This document shows positions 22,840 to 34,611 of a stretch of 64,000 nucleotides of DNA, piece by piece; the first letter of the stretch is position 1; each line of letters begins with the position of its first letter. The notes below the pieces were generated by a model, which was given only the letters and a program-made list of their open reading frames with translations, ran no database searches and was not told the origin of the DNA. Source of the stretch: Metellina segmentata (Eukaryota; Arthropoda; Arachnida; Araneae; Tetragnathidae). Location of the stretch: positions 3,392,395 through 3,456,394 of the forward strand of contig OX375872.1 of assembly GCA_947359465.1 (NCBI GenBank), in the 5' to 3' direction. The position numbers and the translations under genes are program-made.

Positions 22840-24290
22840 GGTCCACGTAAGTGGACGTGAGTACTTGGAGGTTAAAATTGGCGCTGTTGTATTGTACGTT
22901 TCGTCCTTTCACAAATTTAACAAACAGTCTGTTTTGAACTGTTTACGGTATTTTATGTGATCTTTATTATTTTTTAAATTAAAAGTATAACATTTTTCTA
23001 TTATCCAAAAATTTTATTTTGATGATATTGATTCTATTTTTAGACAAAAGACTACTTAATATATGTTGAAAAGGGTTGTGTTTCTTCATAGGACATAAAA
23101 GTTTTGGGACTTGGATTAAGTGTTGTGAAGATATTGTTAAAAAGTATCTCCTCAAACTGGCAACATGTAGTATGCACTGACAGGTACTTCACTGGCCTGA
23201 AATGTGCTAAGTATCTCCTAGAGAAAGAAATTTTTACAGCTGGTATGATTAGGACAAACAAAATTGGAAATGCCCGAAATAAATTATAGCTGGACGAAAC
23301 ATTAAGAAGAGGAGAGTGGGATGAACTTGTAAATAATGATGAAAAACTATGCATTTTAAAAATGGAAAGATAATAAAAGTGTTTTATTTTTATCGTCATA
23401 TTTGGGCAAGCTCCACGAGGAATAGCTCCACGGGGAGCTGTGTCAAGCTCCACGAGGTGGTCAAAGGAGGAGGAAAAAACGATTATTGTACCAAAGTCAG
23501 CAGTTTCTAGGCCTATAATAGCTCAATAGGTGGATTCGATTTATGTGACCGCTATTTGGCCTATTATAGGTGTACAATGCGAATAAAGAAATGGCCAGTA
23601 AGAGTGTTTATTCCTTTTGTGGATCTGGTTATTTCTAACTGCAGGATATAGTATGTGCGTTATTATAAAACAAATCAATTAAAATTCTTATCCCTCATTG
23701 ACTACTGAATGCAGGTGGCACAAGCCCTCATTAAATATGAAGGGGGAACATTACAAAAACGAAAGAAAACAAACATGTTCAGAGTAAGAAACTCCAAAAA
23801 AGCAGAGGGATGTTGTTAATCAACCAATCAGAGAAGTTAGACTTGATAATGTAGGCCATGTGCCAAAATTTATGGATGATAAAAATGCATCAAAGTTAGG
23901 TTAGCTGGATGCAAATCCAGGACAAGAGTTATGTGTACAAAATGTCAAATGTACCTTTGCTTCATGAAAAATAACTCTTTCATAAAATACTACACACAAT
24001 AAAAATTGTATCAAAAAATTGTTTTTGTGTCTTATTTCCTACAAATATTGTGTTACTTTAAAGTAATAATGATATAGTATATACAAAATCTATGTTTGTA
24101 GCAATAAAATGTACCTATGTAAGTCAAAAACACTTCCCAAGACAAAATATTTTTTAAAAAACATTTCGTGTACTTATAAAGTGATAAATAATACAGCAAT
24201 ATACAAAAAAATGCGTTAATAAGCAATATCTTAGCATTTGAAAATGATTTCAGCTTTGAGACCCGAGGTACACATATGTGTACCTAAAAG
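22840..24290 (+). mobile_element. piggyBac-type element relic
   Basis: A dyad GGTCCACGTAAGTGGAC at 22841 and GGTACACATATGTGTACC at 24267 bracket transposase remnants, as in piggyBac ends with subterminal palindromes. No TTAA pair could be assigned, because the gypsy element and later changes disturb the flanks. Boundaries are inferred. Confidence 0.5.
23090..24000 (+). pseudogene. piggyBac transposase relic
   Basis: The open frame at 23104-23289 reads WQHVVCTDRYFTGLKCAKYL, the second-Asp region of the DDE_Tnp_1_7 fold. After frame breaks come GGFDLCDRYLAYYRCTMRIK and KWPVRVFIPFVDLVISN near 23530-23640, and then a Cys-rich C-terminal finger (CKSRTRVMCTKCQMYLCF) near 23910-23960. The order and wording fit piggyBac transposases, which excise and insert at TTAA. 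Stops and indels make it inactive. The N-terminal half is missing. Confidence 0.75.
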
Positions 24291-24299
24291 TTTCAGCCC

Positions 24300-24532
24300 C
24301 CTATGATGCCAACATGTAAAAGAAGAATTGACGTATTTCATAATAGTTATCAGAAAAAAATAACTTATCTTTAAACAATTTTTATATGGCTGGTAGCGAA
24401 GAGGTTACATTGAAATTTCAAAAGTCGGGTGCCAAAAATTATTTGGCGTCAGTAATTTAACATACCTTATGTGCATTTAATGTCCAGTCCATTACTTGCT
24501 ATGGGATATCTTGTTTGGTACAGCATGGCCAT
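24300..24532 (+). repeat. Segment duplicated at 31990-32215, left flank of the young LTR element
   Basis: ATTTCAAAAGT...GCCAAAAATTATTT...ATTTAACAT...TGTCC...ATTACTTG.TATGGG reappears at 32098-32215 with about a fifth of positions changed. It ends GCATGGCCAT at the LTR. Confidence 0.6.
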
Positions 24533-25171
24533 TGTGAAGAATCAATTGATTCTTCCAATTAAACAGTTACATGACACCTGGCTATCTGGACTTAGGCCTA
24601 ACTGGCGCCTACGTAAGCTTGCAAACGGAGACCTGTTCCCCCCTTTCGGAAGGGGTACAGAGGGAACGTCGCCGATTGTCCAGCGAATGATCGTACTGAT
24701 ACGTCACGAAGGCTCTCAGCCAATTCGGACGAGGCGCCGACCCTTGAACTTGAATTTGGAAGAGAAAAAAGAGGATTTGACTTTTGGACGTTGGACTGAC
24801 GGTTGACCAGAGACGGAACAGCGGTTCCTGGTTTTTTGCGTACTTGTGGAGTCCTGAAAAGAGCGAGCGCTCACTCCAACATTTTCGTGAGGATATCTAT
24901 CCTATTAAGAGGATTCAGGAACACCCAGTTCCAAACTGATTGAACTTTGGGAACATCCTGTTCCAAAACTGCCGCGTAATTCAGGAACATTCGGTTCCAA
25001 ACTGGTTCAAATTCGGGAACATCCTGTTCCGAACGTCCGTCGTACTCCATCCGAATCCTGTCCCTGAACTCTAAACAATTTGTAAATAACTTTATTAATC
25101 TAGAATAAAGAAAACTATCTGTAAGAAATCTAGTGATTGATGCGCTACCCTGTTAGATTCAGTTCCTTACA
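24533..25171 (+). repeat. 5' LTR of Gmr1-type element
   Basis: It begins TGTGAAGAATCAATTGATTC, a 5' dyad, and ends GTTCCTTACA. It contains repeated AGGAACA..CGGTTCC / GGGAACATCCTGTTCC blocks between about 24917 and 25035, and an AATAAAG near 25103. Confidence 0.95.
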
Positions 25172-26382
25172 GATAAAGTATAATAAAAAAATGGTGGCAG
25201 CCGGTGTTGGATTGCCAGAATAAGTTAAAAATTCTAGCGACCCAAAAATTAATAGACTTAGTGTGAACCATCGAGGATCGACACTGAAGTGGACACCCCG
25301 TCCAAAGATTGAACAAGCGGATCAGGACCAGTAGGACTGAGCTGACGCTGGATACCCCGTCCAGAGATTGAACTAGCGGACCTGCCGGACTGAGCTGACG
25401 TTGGACACCCCGTCCAGAGATTGAACTAGCGGACCAGAAGGACCGAGCTGAAGGTGGATGCCCCGTCCAGAAATTGAACTAGCGGACCAGAAGGACCGAG
25501 CTGAAGGTGGACGCCCCGTCCGGAAATCGAATAAGAAAGTGGACGCCCCGTCCAGAAATCGAACAAGAAAGTGGACGCCCCGTCCGGAAATCAAACGAGA
25601 AAGTGGACACCCCGTCCCGAATTAAAGTGAGAGACAACCATTCCCAAGTGAACGGAAGCCTGTGGAAGCAGTTGATGGTAAAGGAGACTTGCAACAGACA
25701 AGGTAAGCCTGATTCTTCATTAGAGGCTAATTTAAATTGTTATGCAAAAGTAAATATTAAATGAAAAAATACCAAGTGGTGAAATAATAAGTGAAGTAGA
25801 ATATATATAAAGGAATGATGTGTATAATATTTTACTAGTAATAGAAAATTTAAGTATTGTGTTAAATTCCTGAGTTCAAAAAAATTACGTACTAGAATCA
25901 ATTTCAGTGCTGTGTGGGAATGAAAAATTATATTAAATTGATGAATTGAATATACTGTGTTCTTAGAGGATATAGAAAAGAGTATTTTTGTGTATTGCAT
26001 GTGTTAAAGTAACAATTTAAATCTTGGTAGAACTGTATGCATTGTGTTTAATTACTAAGCCTAAGATAAGTGAAGTGGATCATGAATGTGTATAATTGTG
26101 TTGTACTGTAGAAAAAAGTTGTTAAATCGGTTAGGGAATATACCATTTAGCTGTTGAAAGTATTCAGGGTTAGTGGTGAAAGAAAAAAAATAACTTTTCC
26201 CCTTCCCCGAGAAAAACCATTCCCCTTCCCCGAGAAAAACCACGCAGGCGAGCCAGTTTTGTGCGACCTTGTGTCCCAGAGGTCAAAGAAGTTAGCCGTT
26301 TGTTGATTCCTGTAGGGAAAAGTTAGGTATTGTAATCCGTGGTTGTAAGCGTTCTAAGGAATTCTAAAACTTACTGGTTAAA
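25172..26382 (+). other. 5' leader of Gmr1-type element with tandem repeats
   Basis: After the primer-binding region, 25292-25625 holds repeats at two scales: units of about 65 bases (GGACACCCCGTCCAGAGATT...AGCTGA) followed by units of about 31 bases (GTGGACGCCCCGTCCGGAAA), each repeated three to four times. Near 26200 CCCTTCCCCGAGAAAAACCA is repeated twice. No ATG frame of note occurs before 26383. Length is about 1.2 kb. Confidence 0.75.
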
Positions 26383-29300
26383 ATGGCGTTTCTGAACAAG
26401 CACAGAAAAATAGATCTTAAAAATCTCGCATATGAATTAGGGATTGAGGTCGATAATGATGATAGGATTTTCGATCTGATAAAGAAAATTCGAGAGAACG
26501 AAAATTTTGAAGAAACAGCCGTTAAAGAGGTTTTGCAAAGTTTAATAGAGGATAGGATGTTAGAGGACGCTGAGGATAAGGAAAGACGGTTAACTGAGGA
26601 AAAAAGGTTGGTCATGGAAAAAGACACCCAGGATAGGTTAGCGGAAGAAAGGAGATTGGAAAAAGAATTCGAGTTGCAAAGACTGCGAATTTTGCAGTCT
26701 GCGGAAACAAATAGTGTAGCATCGTCTAATTCCGAAAGCAGAAAATCAAATAAAAATATAAAATCCGTGATGCAGCAATACGAACCAGACAAAGTAGATA
26801 TAGCAATATTTTTAACCCTTTTCGAGCGACAGGCTAAGAAAATTAATTTAGAGGAAGATGAGTGGGTTCATCAATTGTATAGTTTAATGCCCGGAGAAAT
26901 AATTCAACTTATGGTTAGAGAACCTGAAGAACAAAGTAATGATTATAGGTATATGAAATCTATGCTTCTAAATAGATTCAAACTAGATCCAGAGGCCTTT
27001 AGAATCAAATTCCAAACATATCAACGTCAAAATGGGGCGTTATGGAAGGATTTGATTTTCGAATTAAGGAGTTATTTGGAGGGATGGATTGACGGGATAA
27101 AAGTGGAGGATTTTGAGACGTTAAAAGATCTAATGATAGCAGATCAGATTAAAAGACGCGTTCCCGCCGATATGAAAGACCATTTTATTGATCAATGGGG
27201 AAAATTAATCGACCCAAATCAATTAGCGGAGAAATTAGATGCGTATGAAGCCACCCGTAGGCTTATAAAAAACCCACCTCTTTCCAGACCTCCCGAAAAG
27301 AAATTTGGTGATAGACAAAAACCAACCGGAAAACCGGAAATCGCACAGAAACCAGCAGATGATAGGAATGGGGCTAAGGACTGGCGGAAAACAAATAATG
27401 TAAATACGGATTGGAGGACGAAAGAATTCGAAAGGAGAAAGGTCCCCACTTGTTACAATTGTTTGAAACCAGGTCACATTCGTCCCCAATGTACTGAACC
27501 CAGAAGAAGTGCAGAAATTGTAAACAATATCACTTCGGACTCGAAATTTTCTCCGTCGTTTAACCCTTACCTGAGTAGGGCTAAAATAAATCAGATAGAA
27601 GTAGAAGTATTAAGGGATAGTGGCAGCTGCATAGACTTGTGTCCTATACATTTAGTGCAGTCCGAAGATTTTACCGGGGAGCAAGTCTGGGTAAAACAAC
27701 CCTTGGAGAATTCGTTCAGGTGTTTGCCACTGGCTCATATCGAAATTGAGAGTTCCGAGTTTGGTAGGGTCGAAACAAAAGCTGCGATAGTAGGGAAATC
27801 AGTCGAAATGGACCATTACCTATTAGGAAATTTCACCCAGGAATTGATCGAGCTGCAGAAAAAGAATCCCGCGATAATTAACGCAGTAGTGACGCGAAGT
27901 CACAGTAAATCAAAAGTTAACGGGAGTCTCGATGACTCTAAGGGAAAATCGGAAACGGGAAAGCAAGACGAAATTGTCTGCCAAACCGTTGTACCGGATT
28001 TAGATGTGGTAGAGTATGCGGAAGAGGTAGAAATAATTTTACCTCCCGTAGATAAAAAATCCGAGTTAACGTTACTCGATGTTGATGCTAAAACGTTCGC
28101 GAGAGAACAAGAAAGCTGCCCTGAGCTTAAACCAATTTGGGAGAAGGTAAGGCAGAATAAGACATCCGAATTCAAAATAGATAATGATATACTCTTCCGG
28201 ATCTCTAAAGATCACAGGGGCGAAGAACGAAATCAATTAGTGATCCCCACTAAGTATAGAAGTCGAATTTTGAGTCTTTGTCATGATGGTGTTAGTTCAC
28301 ATTTAGGAGTTACAAAAACAAAAGACAAGCTTTTTAGGTATTACTTTTGGCCAGGTTGCGTTAAGGAGAGTGACAAATTTGTCAAAACTTGTGATAGTTG
28401 TCAAAGAGTAGGAAAGCCATCCGAACAGTTAAAAGCGCCTCTCAAAATTGTGCCTTTAATCAACGAAGTATTCGCTGATATAAATATTAAGTTTGTTGGG
28501 CCTTTACCCGAATCTACGAAGGGAAATAGGTACCTTTTGACGGCTATCTGTCTAGCGTCCAAATACCCGGAGGCAATTCCCTTAGAAACTGTAAATTCGG
28601 AAAATGTGACTGATGCGTTGCTAACCATATTTAGTAGAATAGGATATCCAAAGCATGTGAGCTGTGACAATGGGTCTTATTTTACTAGCAACCTCACAAC
28701 TACCTTCTTTGAAAAGTTTGGCATCAAAGTTAGGCATAGTTCAATCTATCACCCTCAGACGAACCCAGTGGAACGGTTTCATAGAACCATCAAACGTCTT
28801 TTAAAAGTAATGTGTATAGAATCTGGGGAGGATTGGGAGAGATGCTTGCCTTCAGCACTGCTTGCCCTCAGAAATGTAACGCATGTATCAACGGGTTTCA
28901 GCCCAGCCGAATTAATCTACGGCAAAAATTTACGAGTACCAGAGACGCTCATTTATGAAAGATGGAGTAAAATTCCACCAGACGAAAATATTGTAACTGA
29001 ACATGTGTTCAGTCTTATTAACCGATTAAGGCGGTGTCAACTTTTGGCCTCTGAGGTAGAAAAAGATTCGAAGGAAAAACGAAAGACGTATTATGACAGA
29101 GGATCTGTCAAACGTGAATTCAAAATAGGTGATAGGGTATTAGTGTTATCCGCTTGCCCTCCTAATAAGTTAGCCGTTCGCTGGATCGGTCCAGGAACGA
29201 TAGAGAGGAAGCTATCAGAAACAAATTACGTTGTTAAAATGCCTGGGAGATTAGAGAAGGTACAGGTGTATCACATTAATTTACTGAAACCTTACCATCA

Positions 29301-30836
29301 ACGCGTTGAGAGCGTAAATATAGTAATGAGCGAGACAGTCTCAAGGGAAACGATTGACTCAGATTTAGAGATTCCGTACCCTAACGCGAGTCCTAAAATT
29401 TTTGATTTTAGTGAAATCGTGAAAGATAGTCGCCTTGAAGAACGGTGTACGCCCGAACAGCTCGGGGAATTAGAGACCTTATTGGTATCGCACCGGAAAT
29501 TGTTCTCAAATGATCCGGGCCGGACACACCTGATAGAACATGACATTAACTTAATCAGTGATCAACCTGTAAGATCTAAACCCTATAGAACCTCCCCCAG
29601 ACAGAACGAGATATTAAAAACCGAAATTAAGCGCATGTTGGACCTAAACATCATTGAAATCGGAGAGTCCGATTATACCTCTCCAATGATACTGGTCGAA
29701 AGCCCTGGACGCGACCCCCGTCCGTGTGTAAATTATAGACGGTTAAATTCGATCATTAGAATGGAATACTATCCATTGCCCAACATGGACGATAGAATTG
29801 AGAAGGTCTCCGCAGCCAAATACATCACAGTGATCGATCTGACCAAAGGATACTGGCAGATTCCTTTGAGTCCTAGAGCGCAAAGGATAGCTGCGTTTGT
29901 AACCACTTTCGGAACATACAGGCCCCTAGTTCTTCCTTTTGGTCTGGTAAATGCCCCTTTTTGTTTTTCGAAATTTATGGCACAACTACTACAAGGTTAC
30001 GAAGAATTTTGCGTTCCTTACCTTGATGATGTAGCGATATTCTCCGAAACGTGGGAAGACCACTTTAAGCATCTCAATCTTGTGCTGCTAAAAATCGCAT
30101 CAGCCCGTCTTACGATTAAACCCGCTAAATGTAGGTTCGCGCAGGATTGCGTGAAATACCTAGGACATATGGTAGGAGGGGGGAAAAGGACACCGACTGA
30201 AGCAAAAATCAAAGCGGTGGTTGACTTTCAAACACCTAAAAACAAAACCCAAATCAGACAATTCTTGGGATTGAGTGGCTATTATGCCAAATATATAAAA
30301 AATTATGCAATTATTGCCGAACCCTTGACCCGCGCGTTAAAAGGGAAAATTAAGAAGGAAGATGTGGATTGGTCAGCGGAGTGTGATGCGGCTTTTAATG
30401 AGTTGAAGAAACTTCTCACAGAGAAGCCTGTGTTATACGCCCCTGACTTCTCGAAAGAATTTATTTTGCAAACAGACGCATCTGATAAGGGAATAGGGAT
30501 AATCATGGCTCAAAAAGGTTCGGATAATACCGACCATCCCCTTTTATACCTAAGTCGGAAGTTTACCGGAGCTGAGTGTAAATTTGGAACTACAGAAAAA
30601 GAATGTTCTGGCATTATCTATGCCATAAAAAACTACGCCATTACCTGGATGGTCAAAATTTCACAATCGAAACAGATAATAATCCCCTTGTATTTCTTAA
30701 AACGAATGCTGGACGTAACCCAAGGCTCATGAGATGGGCGTTAGCATTGCAGCCCTTTAATTACAAAATCATTCACAGGGCTGGAAAAGACATTGGCCAT
30801 GCAGACTGTCTGAGCAGAATGCTACCTGATAATTAA
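26383..30836 (+). CDS. Gag-Pol polyprotein, gag-PR-IN-RT-RNase H
   Basis: The frame opens MAFLNKHRKIDLKNLAYELG at 26383 and is open for 1449 codons. Residues 1-50 are an N-terminal domain; about 60-115 a Glu/Arg-rich coiled coil; about 140-320 a capsid-like region; C357-C360-H365-C370 a zinc knuckle; D412-S413-G414 the protease site. The integrase finger is H634, H640, C670, C673, followed by a DDE core (CDNGSYFTS, NPVERFHRT). Reverse transcriptase follows, with Y1213-L-D-D, then RNase H with D1365-A-S. At an A6 run (30627-30632) the frame shifts by one base, and the RNase H end continues in another frame to TAA at 30834. The first integrase acid looks replaced: IKFVGPLP has Lys where Asp is usual. 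One polyprotein without a gag stop suggests protease-only processing. Confidence 0.93.
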
Positions 30837-31088
30837 GAAAGCATTGTATTTGAATATTTGATTTTGATTTATTATTTTTGTATTTGTGTACTTTCATTTA
30901 GTAAAGTGTAGTATATTATATTTAAGTAGCATGTAGTAAGGTGTTGGAATTGTACACAAGAATTAGTGTTCTGAAGTTTTTCTTTTAAATAATTTTGTGC
31001 CTCTAATGTTGTTGTCAGGTGAACCAGGTCTAACAATTGCCTTGCAGATTTTGCCATTACGTCAAAATCTCCCTAAGGGGGTAGGGAT
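30837..31088 (+). other. 3' untranslated region and polypurine tract of Gmr1-type element
   Basis: AT-rich 3' region ending CCCTAAGGGGGTAGGGAT directly before the 3' LTR, the expected plus-strand primer site. Confidence 0.7.
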
Positions 31089-31727
31089 TGTGAAGAATCA
31101 ATTGATTCTTCCAATTAAACAGTTACATGACACCTGGCTATCTGGACTTAGGCCTAACTGGCGCCTACGTAAGCTTGCAAACGGAGACCTGTTCCCCCCT
31201 TTCGGAAGGGGTACAGAGGGAACGTCGCCGATTGTCCAGCGAATGATCGTACTGATACGTCACGAAGGCTCTCAGCCAATTCGGACGAGGCGCCGACCCT
31301 TGAACTTGAATTTGGAAGAGAAAAAAGAGGATTTGACTTTTGGACGTTGGACTGACGGTTGACCAGAGACGGAACAGCGGTTCCTGGTTTTTTGCGTACT
31401 TGTGGAGTCCTGAAAAGAGCGAGCGCTCACTCCAACATTTTCGTGAGGATATCTATCCTATTAAGAGGATTCAGGAACACCCAGTTCCAAACTGATTGAA
31501 CTTTGGGAACATCCTGTTCCAAAACTGCCGCGTAATTCAGGAACATTCGGTTCCAAACTGGTTCAAATTCGGGAACATCCTGTTCCGAACGTCCGTCGTA
31601 CTCCATCCGAATCCTGTCCCTGAACTCTAAACAATTTGTAAATAACTTTATTAATCTAGAATAAAGAAAACTATCTGTAAGAAATCTAGTGATTGATGCG
31701 CTACCCTGTTAGATTCAGTTCCTTACA
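31089..31727 (+). repeat. 3' LTR of Gmr1-type element
   Basis: Same length as the 5' LTR, with no difference found by eye over 639 bases. CCAT follows directly. Confidence 0.95.
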
Positions 31728-32470
31728 CCATAAACATCAAATCTAAAAATATTTACAAAATGAAAAAAAAAATAGTTTCTTGGTAATTTTTTAATATTTC
31801 CTTCTCTTCAAATACCGAGAGGAGCATGTTTTTTTTTTTTTTTTTTTTTTTTTTGCATATTGTCGGCTACAATGCGATATTTTGCAAGTGCAAAATACCA
31901 ATTTTAGAGAAGGAGCAAAAAACTACATAAAATCTAATACTAGGTATCACTAATGTGCATTTTCTCATCTTGTTGATCTGATGAATATGAGGTCTCACTT
32001 CATCGATGTGCCTATTTTTTGCTAAACTCGTGGTTTGAAAACAATTTTTGAGAAATTGGCGCTTACGAGGTACCACATCTTAGCCGATAATATATTCTAA
32101 TTTCAAAAGTTACGCGCCAAAAATTATTTTCGAAAGAAATTTAACATTTCTCGTATGTATTTATGTCCATTACTTGATATGGGCTATCTAGTGTTTGGAG
32201 CAGCATGACCATATATGGCCTTGTGCAAAAATACCTCAATCTAAAAGTTTTATTTTTTTTTTTGAAGCAACACCAAGGGTTCAAGAGTTGAAAGTGAGGA
32301 ACCCTGTACACACACTAATAAAGTTAAAAAAGGAGAGCCTCGATATAAAGCGTGAAGGCAATGAGCTTATGCGAAAATTGATCGCAGAACAAAAAACGAA
32401 TTTGATAATAAATGAGCTGCTGACATTAACTAACAGTGGTGTTTTTTCTTCAAGTAAATAATATTTACGA
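31728..32470 (+). other. Flank with duplicated segment and a small unassigned frame
   Basis: A T26 run lies at 31829-31854. The segment 31990-32215 is the diverged twin of 24300-24532 and reads GCATGACCATATATGG where the LTR element sits in the other copy. A plus frame at 32195-32461 (88 codons) ends with a Lys/Glu-rich helix-like stretch (LKKESLDIKREGNELMRKLI). I do not recognise it, and it is probably a transposon remnant. Confidence 0.4.
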
Positions 32471-33224
32471 AACCATTCTTGTACTTAGATCAACCAAGAT
32501 TTGTCACTTTTTATAAGTTTACAGAAATATTTTTAAAATTTCCAAATATTTTTTGTAATGACTGTAAATGACTCAAATGACTGTAAAATATTTTTTACAG
32601 TCATACAAACCTTTTCAGTTTCCTATATTATCCTTTCTGGTTACGTTCCCTGTGAAAAGTGATCATTAACTATGTCCACAAAATATAGCAGAAAAATCAA
32701 ATCAATGAAATGCGATACTAAAATTTAAAAATTACGAAAAAACATTAAACATATTTTATTAATTAATGCAACAATTTCATTTTTCTGTGATTTGAAATTG
32801 ATATCGGATTGTAATGCGAGTCCCATGTAATTGCACACACATAAATGTATAATATTAATGCAATGGGAAATATATCCGGTCTTTGAAAAATTAAAAGCTA
32901 CAAAGTAATTAAGTTCCAGATCTAAAAAATAATTAAAAACACATGAAAATAGTATTTGTTTTTAGTTTATTATTTTATATCACCAAATACACACATGTTA
33001 CTTCATGAGAATGTATTAATAATAATAAATGTAAATAATCAAAACATAATAAACAACAACCACCTGGCTCCAGAGTACTCTCAGGCCACCGGGCAACATA
33101 TCATTATCGCAGCCCTACAAAAAGAGTGAATTTTATTCAAAAAGAAGTCAAGTAGTATGAAGTTAGTAAGTTTAGTATACTTCTGGATTTTTGAACATTC
33201 AAATGAAACTATAAATACTATGTA
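32471..33224. other. AT-rich sequence, nothing recognised
   Basis: No coding frame, terminal repeat or RNA gene is convincing. A short GC-richer block (CACCTGGCTCCAGAGTACTC) at 33061 stands out but has no partner in the window. Confidence 0.5.
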
Positions 33225-33547
33225 CAGTGAAACTTTGATCAACCGTCAGTTATAACGCAATATTGCCTCTCAGAATGCCTCAAAGAAACAGAAAAAAATG
33301 AGACTTTTAAAATTTGAGTATATGCGTATGTCTAGTGCATAAGTTCATATAACAATATCTGCACTATGCTGTACTTAATGCAAATTGTATATTGTTTCTG
33401 TAAAATAAAATACATGTATGTAGTGCATTTCTAGTGCGTAAACATGCATTTTTAACATTCGTTCATATGCAATGGATGGGGTGGGTTGCTTGAGGTTTTT
33501 GTATTGTCCGTCGTCTTGACCCTGATGGTTTATCGAAGTTTCACTGA
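33225..33547. mobile_element. pogo/Tigger-like MITE
   Basis: The left end CAGTGAAACTTTGATCAACC and the complement of the right end CAGTGAAACTTCGATAAACC are inverted repeats of the CAGTGAAACCTCGAT type known from pogo/Tigger. TA precedes the left end; the right end has A before TA, so one base is off. It is about 320 bp and has no transposase. The sequence at 33548-33980 after it holds nothing recognised. Confidence 0.65.
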
Positions 33548-34611
33548 TACATTGTGTCTTTTGTCAGACTTTTTTTTATTCTGCACACCGCTCAGGAACA
33601 GCTCTGCTAATAATTAGTCACTCGGACAAAAGCCCCTGATATGACGTAGTAAAATTTATTTGGGTCAAACTTCATTCATATATTTTTTTAAACCTGACAG
33701 TGCGTGAGCACTGGCCGTGATATTCAATGTGAAATATTGATGAAAACATGATTTTTGATGTTTCGTATCGTGTTTTGCTCTGGACATCACAAAACAAAAC
33801 CATTAAAAACTCCGTCTAGTCGTGATCTGTTACACAACCAATCAAATCTTTAATAGCCACGGATTTCCAAGTCGTACCATTTTATATAAGATTATGATTG
33901 TACATTGCCAAATGAGTTAGTTTTTCAAGTCATGCCAAATATGATTGATTTCCAAGCAACTATTTTTAAATGAAATGTTCCTATGGAGTAAGATTTAATT
34001 ATCTGAAACCATTTTGTAATTCTACGCACTAGAAGTTTTACTCTTGTACAAGGAAAAAAATGTGAAAAACAAATGCATATTCACAGGTAACAATGTTGTG
34101 TACTTAAGTTTCATGTAACTTTTCTAATATACCGTTCCAATATACTTTTTTCCTACTGACACAATTTGGAGTCAAACAAAATTGGAAGTTTACTGATGTT
34201 CGAAGTAACTTGTGAAAAAAGTTCCATTCTCAATGGGTTACGTAGGTGTGCATGATCACTTTGCTTTAGAGTACAATAAAATAGAATTTTAAGTGAAATA
34301 TACAAACCAACTGGTCATTTATGGAAAAGGGACTTTTCTGTTCTAGAAAACAAGCCAATCATCACAGTTGGGTCTTTGAAGTCGAATGTGGTTGCAATCA
34401 ATTACACCCAAGACATTCAGGAAACCAGATCAATGTAGAAGGACCTTTTTTAACAAAGTTTTTCCGAGGAAGCAGGAAATTTTAAGGTATTCAGGTAAAA
34501 CATGCCACACGGCATTGAACCCTCATCGCATTGAACTCTCATCACATTACTAGAAACAGTTGCTTGAGACAGCATCAATAAATGTTCATCCCCAATAACT
34601 GTCTGGAATTA

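Larger units (their letters stand above)
24533..31727 (+). mobile_element. Young LTR retrotransposon with gag-PR-IN-RT-RH order (Gmr1-type)
   Basis: Two 639-base LTRs (24533-25171 and 31089-31727), identical as far as I can read, are flanked by CCAT at 24529-24532 and 31728-31731. TGGTGGCAGC at 25192 is the likely primer binding site, and AAGGGGGTAGGG before 31089 the polypurine tract. Internally a single long frame encodes gag, zinc knuckle, protease, integrase, reverse transcriptase and RNase H. Integrase ahead of reverse transcriptase is unlike normal gypsy and is known from Gmr1-like elements. Identical LTRs mean very recent insertion. Confidence 0.95.

Noticed and set aside
26364..30506. 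Many antisense frames of 64-142 codons across the long gag-pol frame
   Set aside because: They are shadows of the strongly coding plus frame; none has domain wording or promoter context.
31829..31854. Poly-T run as the tail of a minus-strand retroposon
   Set aside because: No element body or target duplication could be found beside it.
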